Made by a program: the position numbers and the translations under genes
The notes under the pieces: generated by a model
Told to the model about the DNA's origin: nothing
The model's input: only the letters and a program-made list of their open reading frames with translations
Database searches by the model: none
Assembly: GCA_040883315.1 (NCBI GenBank)
Contig: JBFLKU010000015.1
Location: forward strand, 5,715-69,714
DNA: 64,000 nucleotides
Reading direction: 5' to 3'
Origin: JAFGUF01 sp040883315
Lineage (GTDB): Bacteria > Bacillota > Clostridia > Christensenellales > UMGS416
Part shown: positions 34,163-42,223 of the stretch, in pieces
How positions within the stretch are numbered: the stretch's first letter is position 1
Layout: every line of letters begins with the position of its first letter

Positions 34163-35746
34163 ATGTATTTACTATTTGTTGATGATGATATGCATACGCT
34201 TGAAGTAATAAAAGAGTCTGTAGACTGGAAGTCTTTAGGTATGGATAAGGTTTTTACTGCAAGCAGTGCATCTCAGGCAAAGAGAATAATCAAAAACAAC
34301 AAAATTGATATTATAGTAAGTGATATAGAGATGCCTAAGGAGTCCGGTCTTGATCTTCTAGTTTGGATAAGGAAATCTGGAATAGATGTGGAGTTTATTC
34401 TGTTAACTTGCCATGAAAAATTTGAATATGCAGCAAGTGCAATAAAATGGGACGCGGCAGGGTATCTTACAAAGCCTTTTGATGCGGATATTATGAAGCT
34501 TTCAATTAAAAAAACGATTGCCAAGATAGAAGAAAAAAGAAAACTAAAAGAAAGCAGTCTTTTTGAAGAGTGGATGCTAAAAAACACAAGACAAGAACAG
34601 CTCCATTTTTGGCTGATTCTCTATAGCGGGATTATTAAGCAGAATAGAGAAAGAATTAGCAAAGAAATAGAAGTGAGAAAACTGAAGCTTGATACTGATA
34701 AAAAATATCGCCTGATTATGACCAAAATCACAGATTATGAAAATCAGCTTGAATCACTTGGTGATGAGCTGCTGTACTTCAGCCTTGAAAATGTGCATTC
34801 CAATATTTTGTGCGGACAGGACGAAAACTATTGTGTAGTAAGAAAATCAAGCGAAAATGACATATGGCTTCTTACGACCATTTTGGAAGACGAAAAAACA
34901 GACCTAGAAGTTCTATGTAAAAAGCTGACAAAATATTGTGACCAAACACTGAATATAAAAGCAACATGCTGCATCGGAAACCCGTGCCATATGGAGGAGC
35001 TATATGAAAAGGCTGCAAAGCTGGAGGATTTGATTCTACACAATATAGTTTTTTACGGCAATTATTTTCTAGAAGATAATGCGATGGCAAACCACAGTGA
35101 AGAGGCAGAGATTTTGGACGTAAGTAAGCTGACAGAGCTATTGGATAAGCATGATAAAGTGGCTTTGCTAAATTACATTAAAGAGATGATAAGGCTAAAA
35201 ACCAATAACCAGACGTTGGATGAAAGAAGCCTTTATATGATGAAGCAGGAAATCCTTCAGGCCACATACGCACATTTGCTTCAGTCGGGCATTCAGGCGA
35301 CAAAGCTGTTTTATGATGAAACTTCAGCAAAGCTTTCAGGCAAAGCAGAAAAATCATCAATAGATATGATAAGATGGGCTAGCTACTTGCTGGAGCGATC
35401 CTTTTCATATGAGAAAGAAATAGCAAAAACCAGCACTTTGATAGACAGAATTAATTCGTATATACATGAAAATTATAAGGAGAACATCGGCAGGAATGAA
35501 CTGGCTACAGTTTTCTTTCTGGCTCCAGAATATCTTGCAAAGCTATATTATAAGAAGACGGGTAAGTATCTAAATGACTATATAAGAGAATATAGAATAG
35601 AGAAAGCTAAGTGGCTGCTGAAGAATACTGATGGCAAAGTCAGTGATATAGCACAGGACGTTGGCTTTGATAATTATTCGTATTTCTCTACCTTATTTAA
35701 AAAAAATGTGGGTATGTCTCCCAATGAATATAGGCAGAACTCATAA
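34163..35746 (+). CDS. YesN-type response regulator (REC + AraC DNA-binding), module B
   Basis: A 527-residue regulator with a complete receiver site: Asp7/Asp8, phospho-acceptor Asp54 in VSDIEMPKESG, Thr82 and Lys104 in YLTKPF. A long linker of about 290 residues is followed by an AraC-type domain at about 420-525 (ATVFFLAPEYLAKLYYKKTG and FDNYSYFSTLFKKNVGMSPNEYR). It should activate the binding protein and permeases directly downstream, and perhaps also the module A transporter. The intact Lys104 contrasts with Gln104 of its module A counterpart. Confidence 0.93.
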   Translation: MYLLFVDDDMHTLEVIKESVDWKSLGMDKVFTASSASQAKRIIKNNKIDIIVSDIEMPKESGLDLLVWIRKSGIDVEFILLTCHEKFEYAASAIKWDAAGYLTKPFDADIMKLSIKKTIAKIEEKRKLKESSLFEEWMLKNTRQEQLHFWLILYSGIIKQNRERISKEIEVRKLKLDTDKKYRLIMTKITDYENQLESLGDELLYFSLENVHSNILCGQDENYCVVRKSSENDIWLLTTILEDEKTDLEVLCKKLTKYCDQTLNIKATCCIGNPCHMEELYEKAAKLEDLILHNIVFYGNYFLEDNAMANHSEEAEILDVSKLTELLDKHDKVALLNYIKEMIRLKTNNQTLDERSLYMMKQEILQATYAHLLQSGIQATKLFYDETSAKLSGKAEKSSIDMIRWASYLLERSFSYEKEIAKTSTLIDRINSYIHENYKENIGRNELATVFFLAPEYLAKLYYKKTGKYLNDYIREYRIEKAKWLLKNTDGKVSDIAQDVGFDNYSYFSTLFKKNVGMSPNEYRQNS

Positions 35747-35885
35747 AAATTACAAAAAAATAACGCAATTTTGTGTAAATATCACAATATTAGTCTTGTT
35801 TTTAAAAGAAAAGCACTTGATTTTAATATAATAGACCAATATATATTTGCTAAAATTAGATTATCTTAAGAAGGAGGTTATTATT

Positions 35886-37427
35886 GTGAAAAATATTAAC
35901 AAGTTTATTCTAGTATTAGCAATTCTTGCATCAATGATTCTGGCAGCCTGTGGCAAACCAGATTCAACAACACCTGACAAGGTATCTTCTCCGGATGATA
36001 AAACATCAGGTGAAGAAGTGACATATGATAAAGTGGTTTATGCATATGCTACATTCAACAACATTCCAACAGAGGAAGTTTTGGCAGAAGTAGAAGAGGC
36101 AATCAATGTGATTACACGTGAAAAAATAGGCGTGGAAGTAGAATTGATGCCAATTGCTATTTGGGACTATTCCTCCCAAGTGAGTCTATCACTTCAAGGC
36201 GGAGAAAAAGTTGACATATTCCAAAGCTTAGGCGACTTTAACATCGCTATCAGCACAAGCATGTGTCTGGATCTAACAGACATGATGGATGAGTATGCAG
36301 CGGAAACAAAAGAACTGATTGGACCGGACTGGCTGGCAGCATGCAGCTACGAGGGAAGACAATTTGGTATTCCTACATACAAGCCAATAGCTTTGACACC
36401 AATGTTTGTTTACAGACAAGACATAGTAGACGAGCTAGGCATAGATATGAGCAAAGTGAACAGTGCGGCAGATTTGACAAGTGTATTGGAAAAGGTAAAA
36501 GCAGCATATCCAGATATGACACCTCTAGCAGCTGTAAACACAGGAAATATCGGTCTAGGATTGACAGTTGAAAACGTTGACTATCTGACAGACAATTATT
36601 ACGAGCCAAAAGGCGTATTGATGAATGACCAACTAACAGTTGTTGATTATTATGCATCAGACGAATTTGCAGATTTGTGCTCACTAGCACGCACATGGTA
36701 TACAAATGACCTAGTAATGAAAGACGCAGCAACAACATCAAGCACAGCAGCAGAACTGATGTCAGCAGGCAACTACTTCGGATACATTGCATCATACAGC
36801 TATCCTGAAGAGGACACAGCAGCTTCTCTAGAAGCACAATGCGGTGGATACGACCTAGGTGCAAAAATGATAGGTTCAGCATTCCTGGATACAACAGCTA
36901 TTAATGCCCTGACATGGATGGTTTCATCTACTTCAGATGTTCCAGAATCAGCATTAAAATTCTTAAACCTTACTTTCACAGATCAAGAAGTAATCAACCT
37001 GATAATCTACGGACTAGAGGGACGTGACTATGTGAAAAACGACGATGGCACAGTTAGCTATCCAGAAGGACAAGACCCATCAACAGTTCCATACACAGCA
37101 CAGCTTTCATGCGGAACATTAGGAAACTTCTTTGTAATGTACCCAATGGCTGGCACAAGTGTAGAATCGCTAGACTGGGAACTAGAGCAAAACAAAAATG
37201 CAAAAACTTCAGTTGCAATGGGCTTCACATTTGACAGTAGCAACGTTAAGACTGAATACACAGCAGTAGCAAACGTAATCAGCCAGTTCCTACCGGGATT
37301 AATATGCGGAAGCATCGACCCAGAAACTGAAATTCCAGTATTCTTGGAAAGACTAGAAGAAGCAGGATTAGGAACAATTATTGAAGAAAAACAAATGCAG
37401 CTAGATGCATGGGCAGAAAGCAAATAA
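35886..37427 (+). CDS. Sugar-binding lipoprotein of ABC transporter, LipO/family 1 type, module B
   Basis: A 513-residue lipoprotein starting at GTG 35886, because AAGAAGGAGG lies just upstream and the signal peptide begins there; the longer frame from 35847 has no ribosome site. Lipobox LAAC is followed by a Pro/Ser/Asp-rich linker and the binding domain (QVSLSLQGGEKVDIFQSLGDF). It is the paralogue of the 27008 protein and heads the module B transporter operon behind the two-component genes. Ligand unknown; expected to be the same type of glycoside or a partly processed form. Confidence 0.92.
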   Translation: MKNINKFILVLAILASMILAACGKPDSTTPDKVSSPDDKTSGEEVTYDKVVYAYATFNNIPTEEVLAEVEEAINVITREKIGVEVELMPIAIWDYSSQVSLSLQGGEKVDIFQSLGDFNIAISTSMCLDLTDMMDEYAAETKELIGPDWLAACSYEGRQFGIPTYKPIALTPMFVYRQDIVDELGIDMSKVNSAADLTSVLEKVKAAYPDMTPLAAVNTGNIGLGLTVENVDYLTDNYYEPKGVLMNDQLTVVDYYASDEFADLCSLARTWYTNDLVMKDAATTSSTAAELMSAGNYFGYIASYSYPEEDTAASLEAQCGGYDLGAKMIGSAFLDTTAINALTWMVSSTSDVPESALKFLNLTFTDQEVINLIIYGLEGRDYVKNDDGTVSYPEGQDPSTVPYTAQLSCGTLGNFFVMYPMAGTSVESLDWELEQNKNAKTSVAMGFTFDSSNVKTEYTAVANVISQFLPGLICGSIDPETEIPVFLERLEEAGLGTIIEEKQMQLDAWAESK

Positions 37428-37452
37428 TTTTTTCTAATAATAACTGACACAT

Positions 37453-37481
37453 GTAAGTGGGGATATTTAATCCCCACTTAC
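37453..37481 (+). other. Strong intercistronic hairpin after the module B binding-protein gene
   Basis: GTAAGTGGGGAT and ATCCCCACTTAC form a perfect 12-bp stem with a 5-base loop. There is no T run, so it is better read as a stabilising or partial stop element between the binding protein and permease genes. Confidence 0.7.
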
Positions 37482-37524
37482 GATTTGTATGACAAACTTA
37501 TACCTTATGAAATGGGGAATTAAA

Positions 37525-38451
37525 ATGAAAAAAACTAAGGAAAAGAGAAATAATCTCACCAAGACGGTGCCGCTTCTTTTGATTTCGCTTCCCGGTTTGA
37601 TATATATATTCATCAATAACTATATTCCAATGTTTGGTGTATTCCTTGCATTCAAGGACTTTAACTACGTAAAAGGAATATTCGGAAGTGACTGGAGCGG
37701 ATTTGACAATTTCCACTTCCTATTTAAAACACGTGACGCATGGATAATGACAAGAAACACTGTTTTGTACAATGTAACATTCATAGTAGTGGGTACTATT
37801 TTTGCAATATTCGTTGCAGTAATCATGTCTGAACTTGGCAAGAAAAAGAGAGTGAAATTTTTTCAGTCATCAATACTTTTGCCCAATATGCTCTCATGGG
37901 TTGTAATAGGATATGTAGTATATGCATTTTTGAATGCTGACTCTGGATTTATAAATAATACTGTTTTAAAAGCTCTTGGCAAAGAAGAGATATCATGGTA
38001 TTCCACAACAGGCCCATGGCCATTTATATTGGTCTCTGTGCATCTGTGGAAATATGTAGGTGTTAGCTCTATTATTTATATGGCCAGCATAGCAGGCATA
38101 GATGCTAGTATTTTTGAGGCAGCTCAGCTGGATGGTGCATCCAAGCTGAAGCAGGTATTTAAAGTAACCATCCCTATGCTGAAGCCAACAATAATAATAT
38201 TGACAATGATGTCTATAGGAAGAATATTCTTCTCTGACTTTGGGCTTTTCTATCAAGTACCACAGAATTCAGGAAGGCTATTTGATGTGACGCAGACAAT
38301 AGATACCTATGTTTACAGAGGACTAATGCAGCTTCGTGACGTAGGAATGTCAGCAGCAGCAGCACTTTTCCAATCAGTAGTAGGATTTATATTGGTTGTT
38401 ACTGCAAATGCTATCGTACGCAAAGTGGACGCTGAGAACGCACTATTTTAG
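37525..38451 (+). CDS. Carbohydrate ABC transporter permease, LplB (MalF-like) type, module B
   Basis: A 308-residue permease. I prefer the ATG at 37525 (MKKTKEKR), with GGGGA 6 bases upstream; ATGs at 37507 and 37489 are in frame, the latter almost touching the hairpin. It has about six transmembrane segments and the EAA loop IFEAAQLDGASKLKQVFKVTIPMLK. GRIFFSDFGLFYQVP and TQTIDTYVYRGLMQL are nearly shared with the module A permease. It pairs with the permease 14 bases downstream and needs an ATPase encoded elsewhere. Confidence 0.92.
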   Translation: MKKTKEKRNNLTKTVPLLLISLPGLIYIFINNYIPMFGVFLAFKDFNYVKGIFGSDWSGFDNFHFLFKTRDAWIMTRNTVLYNVTFIVVGTIFAIFVAVIMSELGKKKRVKFFQSSILLPNMLSWVVIGYVVYAFLNADSGFINNTVLKALGKEEISWYSTTGPWPFILVSVHLWKYVGVSSIIYMASIAGIDASIFEAAQLDGASKLKQVFKVTIPMLKPTIIILTMMSIGRIFFSDFGLFYQVPQNSGRLFDVTQTIDTYVYRGLMQLRDVGMSAAAALFQSVVGFILVVTANAIVRKVDAENALF

Positions 38452-38465
38452 GAGGTGGATATAAC

Positions 38466-39356
38466 ATGAATAATAATGAAACAAAAAAAGTAATAAGATT
38501 TTCAACTATAGTTATGTCTATCATATCAGTTCTTACACTGCTACCAATAGTATTGATAGCTATAGCATCTGTAACAAGTGAAAATGTATTGGTATCTACA
38601 GGATATACATTTTTTCCATCTGAATTTAGTCTAGATTCATATTATTATATGATAAAGCAAGGGGCTGTAATATTGCGAGCATATGGCATTTCTGCTCTGG
38701 TTACTGTTACGGGAACTCTTATAAGCATTCTACTAACATCGATGCTTGCATACCCCATGTCCAGAAAGAACTTTAAGTATAGAAACACTATTGCGTTTTT
38801 CGTATTCTTTACTATGCTCTTTAACGGGGGAATTGTATCATCATATATTATGTGGTCACAAATTTTCCACATTAAGAATACTATATGGGCATTGATAGTT
38901 CCGAATTATCTAGTAACAGCATTCAATGTATTTCTAGTAAGAAATTATTATACCAATGCAATACCTGATTCGATTATTGAATCTGTACAGATAGATGGAG
39001 CAGGAGAGCTGAGAGTATTCTTCAGCATTATGGTTCCGTTGGCTATCCCTGTTGTTGCAACAGTAAGTTTATTTACTGGAATAATATACTGGAATGACTG
39101 GATAAACGGACTATACTATCTGACAGATTCAAAACTATACGGTATACAGAACCTGTTGATACGCATCATGGACAACATACAGTTTTTGAAGAGCGGATCC
39201 AATGTAGCACTTTTGGGCACACAGAATATCGAACTGCCGGGCACATCAGTAAGAATGGCCATGGCAGTGATAGGAATACTTCCTATATTGATAATTTTCC
39301 CGTTTGCACAAAAATATTTTATTAAAGGTGTAGTTTTGGGAGCCGTTAAAGGATAG
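38466..39356 (+). CDS. Carbohydrate ABC transporter permease, YtcP/LplC (MalG-like) type, module B
   Basis: A 296-residue permease preceded by AGGAGGTGG. It has about six membrane segments, the EAA loop ESVQIDGAGELRVFFSIMVPLA and the subfamily C-terminus FAQKYFIKGVVLGAVKG. It is the second channel subunit of module B and a paralogue of the 24811 permease. The NIF3-family gene follows 28 bases after its stop, in the same operon. Confidence 0.92.
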   Translation: MNNNETKKVIRFSTIVMSIISVLTLLPIVLIAIASVTSENVLVSTGYTFFPSEFSLDSYYYMIKQGAVILRAYGISALVTVTGTLISILLTSMLAYPMSRKNFKYRNTIAFFVFFTMLFNGGIVSSYIMWSQIFHIKNTIWALIVPNYLVTAFNVFLVRNYYTNAIPDSIIESVQIDGAGELRVFFSIMVPLAIPVVATVSLFTGIIYWNDWINGLYYLTDSKLYGIQNLLIRIMDNIQFLKSGSNVALLGTQNIELPGTSVRMAMAVIGILPILIIFPFAQKYFIKGVVLGAVKG

Positions 39357-39384
39357 AGAACGAAGATAGGAAAGGAAGAAGGAA

Positions 39385-40230
39385 ATGACAGTTAGAGAAA
39401 TAGTAGACGAGATTATAAAAAAAACAGGAGTAAAGCCCCTTCCTTTGGATAAAACTTGTGACCAACTGATGGCAGGCAGCTTTGATGCGAAAGTAACAAA
39501 GGTGGCTTCCACATTTATGGCTACAGTAGATGTGATAAAGAAGGCTGCGGAAATAGGAGCAGAGCTTATAATAACACATGAGCCTACATGGTTTACAGGG
39601 GCTGACGACACTGAATGGCTGCAAGATGATCCGGTATATTTGAAGAAAAAAGAATTACTTGATGAAACAGGCATTTCTATATGGAGATTTCATGACCATA
39701 TGCATTTTGACAATGAGGATGGTATTTTCAGAGGCTTTGACGAGGAGATGGGCTGGAAACAATACAGAATGGAGCCATCAAAGGATACGCCCAAAGACTT
39801 TAGGATGAAGGGTAGGTTTGATGGATGCTATCAGATACCGAAAACAACTTTAAAAGACCTTGGCGGTTTTTTTAAAGAGAAAATGGATATGGATGTGGTT
39901 CAGATAATAGGCAACCAGGATATGAACGTGGAAAGAGTAGGCGTTTTGCCTGGCGGCGGCAGTTTGGGGCTGGGGGTTGAACACATGCCAATGGATTTGA
40001 TGCGCTACAGAGAGCTGGATGTATTAGTCTGCGGAGAAATACTGGAATGGACTTTGCCTGCATATGTCAGGGATGCATATCAGATGGGCATGAACAAGGC
40101 AATACTCGTGCTGGGGCATGAAAGAAGCGAAGAACCGGGCATGAAGCATCTGGGCAAATGGATGGAATCCTTTATGCAAGGTATTCCGGTGGTTTTTATT
40201 GATGCAAAAGAGCCATTCATTTATTTATAA
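39385..40230 (+). CDS. NIF3/DUF34-family metal-binding protein
   Basis: A 281-residue protein of the NIF3 family (YbgI, 'GTP cyclohydrolase I type 2 homologue'), which forms hexamers with a dinuclear metal site. Metal ligands can be seen: His65 in IITHEPTWF, His103/105/107 in RFHDHMHFD, and the late His-Glu in LVLGHERSEEPG. The true activity of the family is unsettled and the cyclohydrolase name is not reliable. Its place in a sugar transporter and esterase operon is unusual and suggests a hydrolase acting on a pathway metabolite, which is inference. Confidence 0.85.
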   Translation: MTVREIVDEIIKKTGVKPLPLDKTCDQLMAGSFDAKVTKVASTFMATVDVIKKAAEIGAELIITHEPTWFTGADDTEWLQDDPVYLKKKELLDETGISIWRFHDHMHFDNEDGIFRGFDEEMGWKQYRMEPSKDTPKDFRMKGRFDGCYQIPKTTLKDLGGFFKEKMDMDVVQIIGNQDMNVERVGVLPGGGSLGLGVEHMPMDLMRYRELDVLVCGEILEWTLPAYVRDAYQMGMNKAILVLGHERSEEPGMKHLGKWMESFMQGIPVVFIDAKEPFIYL

Positions 40231-40253
40231 TTAATGATAAAGAGGAAGAAAGC

Positions 40254-41045
40254 ATGGCAGTATTAAGTATAAATTATTATTCACAAGCTAGAAAAGGGTT
40301 TACATCATTTACGGCAATTTTGCCAACTGATCCGCCACCAATTGAAAACAAGCCAATAGAGTACTTGCAAGGGCCTTTTCCTACGATATATTTGCTGCAC
40401 GGATATTCCGGAAACAGGCTGGACTGGCTGATGAGAACGCGAATAGAAGAATGGGCAGCAAGCAAAGGATACGCTGTGGTGATGCCGGATGGAGCAAACA
40501 GATTCTATTTGGATAATGCAGTGACAGGAGAGCTCTATGGTTCATTCGTAGCAGAGGAGCTAGTGGAAGTGACTCGCAAAATGTTTCCGCTTTCGCACAA
40601 AAAAGAAGACACGGTAATTGCTGGTCTTTCAATGGGCGGATATGGTGCATTGAGAAACGGACTGAAATATAATGATACATTCGGTGCAATCATAGCCCTA
40701 TCATCAGCGTTGATTACAGATATGATAACTGAAATGAAACCGGGAGATAAAGACCCGATTGCTTCATATGAGTATTATAATCATACATTTGGCGAGCTTA
40801 AAAAGCTTCCGGGTAGTGACAAAGACCCCAAGCATTTGGCTAAAATTGCAGGTGAAAACAGACCACGCATTTTCTTGGCATGCGGCAAAGAGGACTTTTT
40901 AGTGGAGTGCAATATAGACTACCATGAGCATTTAGAAAGCATAGGATATGCTCATGAGTGGTGGTATGAAAATGGTGTACACGATTTTGATTTTTGGAAC
41001 AAATCTATGCGGGCAGCACTCGAATGGCTAAAAAAACAAAATTGA
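40254..41045 (+). CDS. Cytoplasmic carboxylesterase, EstA/tributyrin type, module B
   Basis: A 263-residue alpha/beta-hydrolase: TIYLLHGYSGNRLDW oxyanion region at 44-58, nucleophile Ser126 in AGLSMGGYG, Asp in CGKEDFLVEC and His in NGVHDFDFWN. It is the module B counterpart of the 19031 enzyme (both cinnamoyl/tributyrin-esterase-like, PF00756). No signal peptide. It sits between the NIF3-family gene and the DUF3237 gene, 23 and 29 bases apart, so it belongs to the same operon. Confidence 0.9.
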   Translation: MAVLSINYYSQARKGFTSFTAILPTDPPPIENKPIEYLQGPFPTIYLLHGYSGNRLDWLMRTRIEEWAASKGYAVVMPDGANRFYLDNAVTGELYGSFVAEELVEVTRKMFPLSHKKEDTVIAGLSMGGYGALRNGLKYNDTFGAIIALSSALITDMITEMKPGDKDPIASYEYYNHTFGELKKLPGSDKDPKHLAKIAGENRPRIFLACGKEDFLVECNIDYHEHLESIGYAHEWWYENGVHDFDFWNKSMRAALEWLKKQN

Positions 41046-41074
41046 ATAGTCAGGCTGCATAGAAAGGAGCAGGT

Positions 41075-41494
41075 ATGAAGCTGATAGGCGAAAAGGTATT
41101 GACCCTCACTGTTACGGTCGACGAACCCAAGCGTGTGGGAAAGACACCAGAGGGAGAACTGATGATTATCCCAATAACAGGAGGAAAGTTTGAGGGAAAA
41201 GACCTGAAAGGGAAAGTATGCCCAGGTGGAGCAGACTGGAACACAAAAATAGATGATGAAACAGCACATGCCTTTGCAAAATACTGGATTGAAACAAACG
41301 ATGGTGAGATTATTTCGATTCAGAATGAGGGAATAATTAACCTAAAGAGAGAAGATGCGGTAATCAGTACGACGCCGAAATTTCAATGTGATTTAAATGG
41401 TAAGTATGCTTTTTTGGCTACAGATACATACGTAGGTGAATTGAAAGCGATAGCAAAAGACTGTGTTGAAATTACAGTATATAAAATGAAATAA
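41075..41494 (+). CDS. DUF3237-family protein
   Basis: A 139-residue small protein with the DUF3237 pattern: PITGGKFEGKDLKGKVCPGGADW in the first half, then a YWIETNDGEIISIQNEG strand pair and a PKF---YAFLATDTYVG segment. The family is a small beta-barrel without an established function. Placed between an esterase and a kinase in a glycoside operon, it may bind or isomerise a pathway intermediate; there is no direct support. Start ATG follows GAAAGGAGCAGGT. Confidence 0.8.
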   Translation: MKLIGEKVLTLTVTVDEPKRVGKTPEGELMIIPITGGKFEGKDLKGKVCPGGADWNTKIDDETAHAFAKYWIETNDGEIISIQNEGIINLKREDAVISTTPKFQCDLNGKYAFLATDTYVGELKAIAKDCVEITVYKMK

Positions 41495-41542
41495 ATAGAA
41501 AAATAATAAAGCAAATGAGTAGAAAGGCGGATATTTGGGATT

Positions 41543-42193
41543 ATGAAAGGTGATATTATTGTATTGGAGCCTCACCATATTGAGGCGGGGGCGAAGATCG
41601 CAAAGCATATTTTGTCGGCAATAAAAAATCTGGATAGAAAATTCATTATTACTGTTTCGGGTGAATCAGGCAGCGGAAAATCAGAAACTGCAAAAGCTAT
41701 AAGCGATGAGATGGAAAAGGAAGGAATCAAAAGCACCATTTTGGGTCAGGATGATTACTTTGTGCTGCCTCCTAAATCAAATGACCTGAAAAGAAGAGAA
41801 GACAGCTCATGGCTGGGACCTCATGTAGAAGTGAAGATGGATCTTTTGAATCAAAGCATAGCAGCTGCCTTAGAGGGTGAAAAAGAAATCACTAAGCCTA
41901 TTATCAGCTATGATGAAAACGATGTATCAGAAGAGAAAGTGAAGCTAGAGGGCATTGATGTGCTTATCCTGGAGGGCACATACACTGCATTGCTCAGAAA
42001 TGTGGACTGCAAGGTATTCATAAACAGAAACAGGCTGGACACATTGGAACATAGAAAAAAGAGAAACAGAGGCAATGAAGTGGGAGACCCATTTATTGAA
42101 GACGTTTTAAAAACTGAGCACAAAATAATAGCAGGTCATCAGTTTTTGGCTGATATTATTATAACCAAAGACTATGAAGTGATAATAAAGTAA
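41543..42193 (+). CDS. P-loop kinase, uridine kinase/phosphoribulokinase-like
   Basis: A 216-residue kinase with Walker A GESGSGKS at 40-47, a QDDYFV segment typical of the uridine kinase/PRK base region, VLILEGTYTALL corresponding to the catalytic strand, and an RKKRNRGNE lid with arginines. The family phosphorylates uridine, ribulose 5-phosphate, pantothenate or sugars. It lies 30 bases before the predicted sucrose 6F-phosphate phosphorylase. ABC-imported sugar arrives unphosphorylated, so that enzyme would need a kinase; this protein is the only unassigned kinase in the locus and therefore a candidate. Housekeeping uridine kinase is less likely given the context, and the substrate is unproved. 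Confidence 0.8.
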   Translation: MKGDIIVLEPHHIEAGAKIAKHILSAIKNLDRKFIITVSGESGSGKSETAKAISDEMEKEGIKSTILGQDDYFVLPPKSNDLKRREDSSWLGPHVEVKMDLLNQSIAAALEGEKEITKPIISYDENDVSEEKVKLEGIDVLILEGTYTALLRNVDCKVFINRNRLDTLEHRKKRNRGNEVGDPFIEDVLKTEHKIIAGHQFLADIIITKDYEVIIK

Positions 42194-42223
42194 TAATAAT
42201 TAATAGTATTTTCGGAGGCAAAA

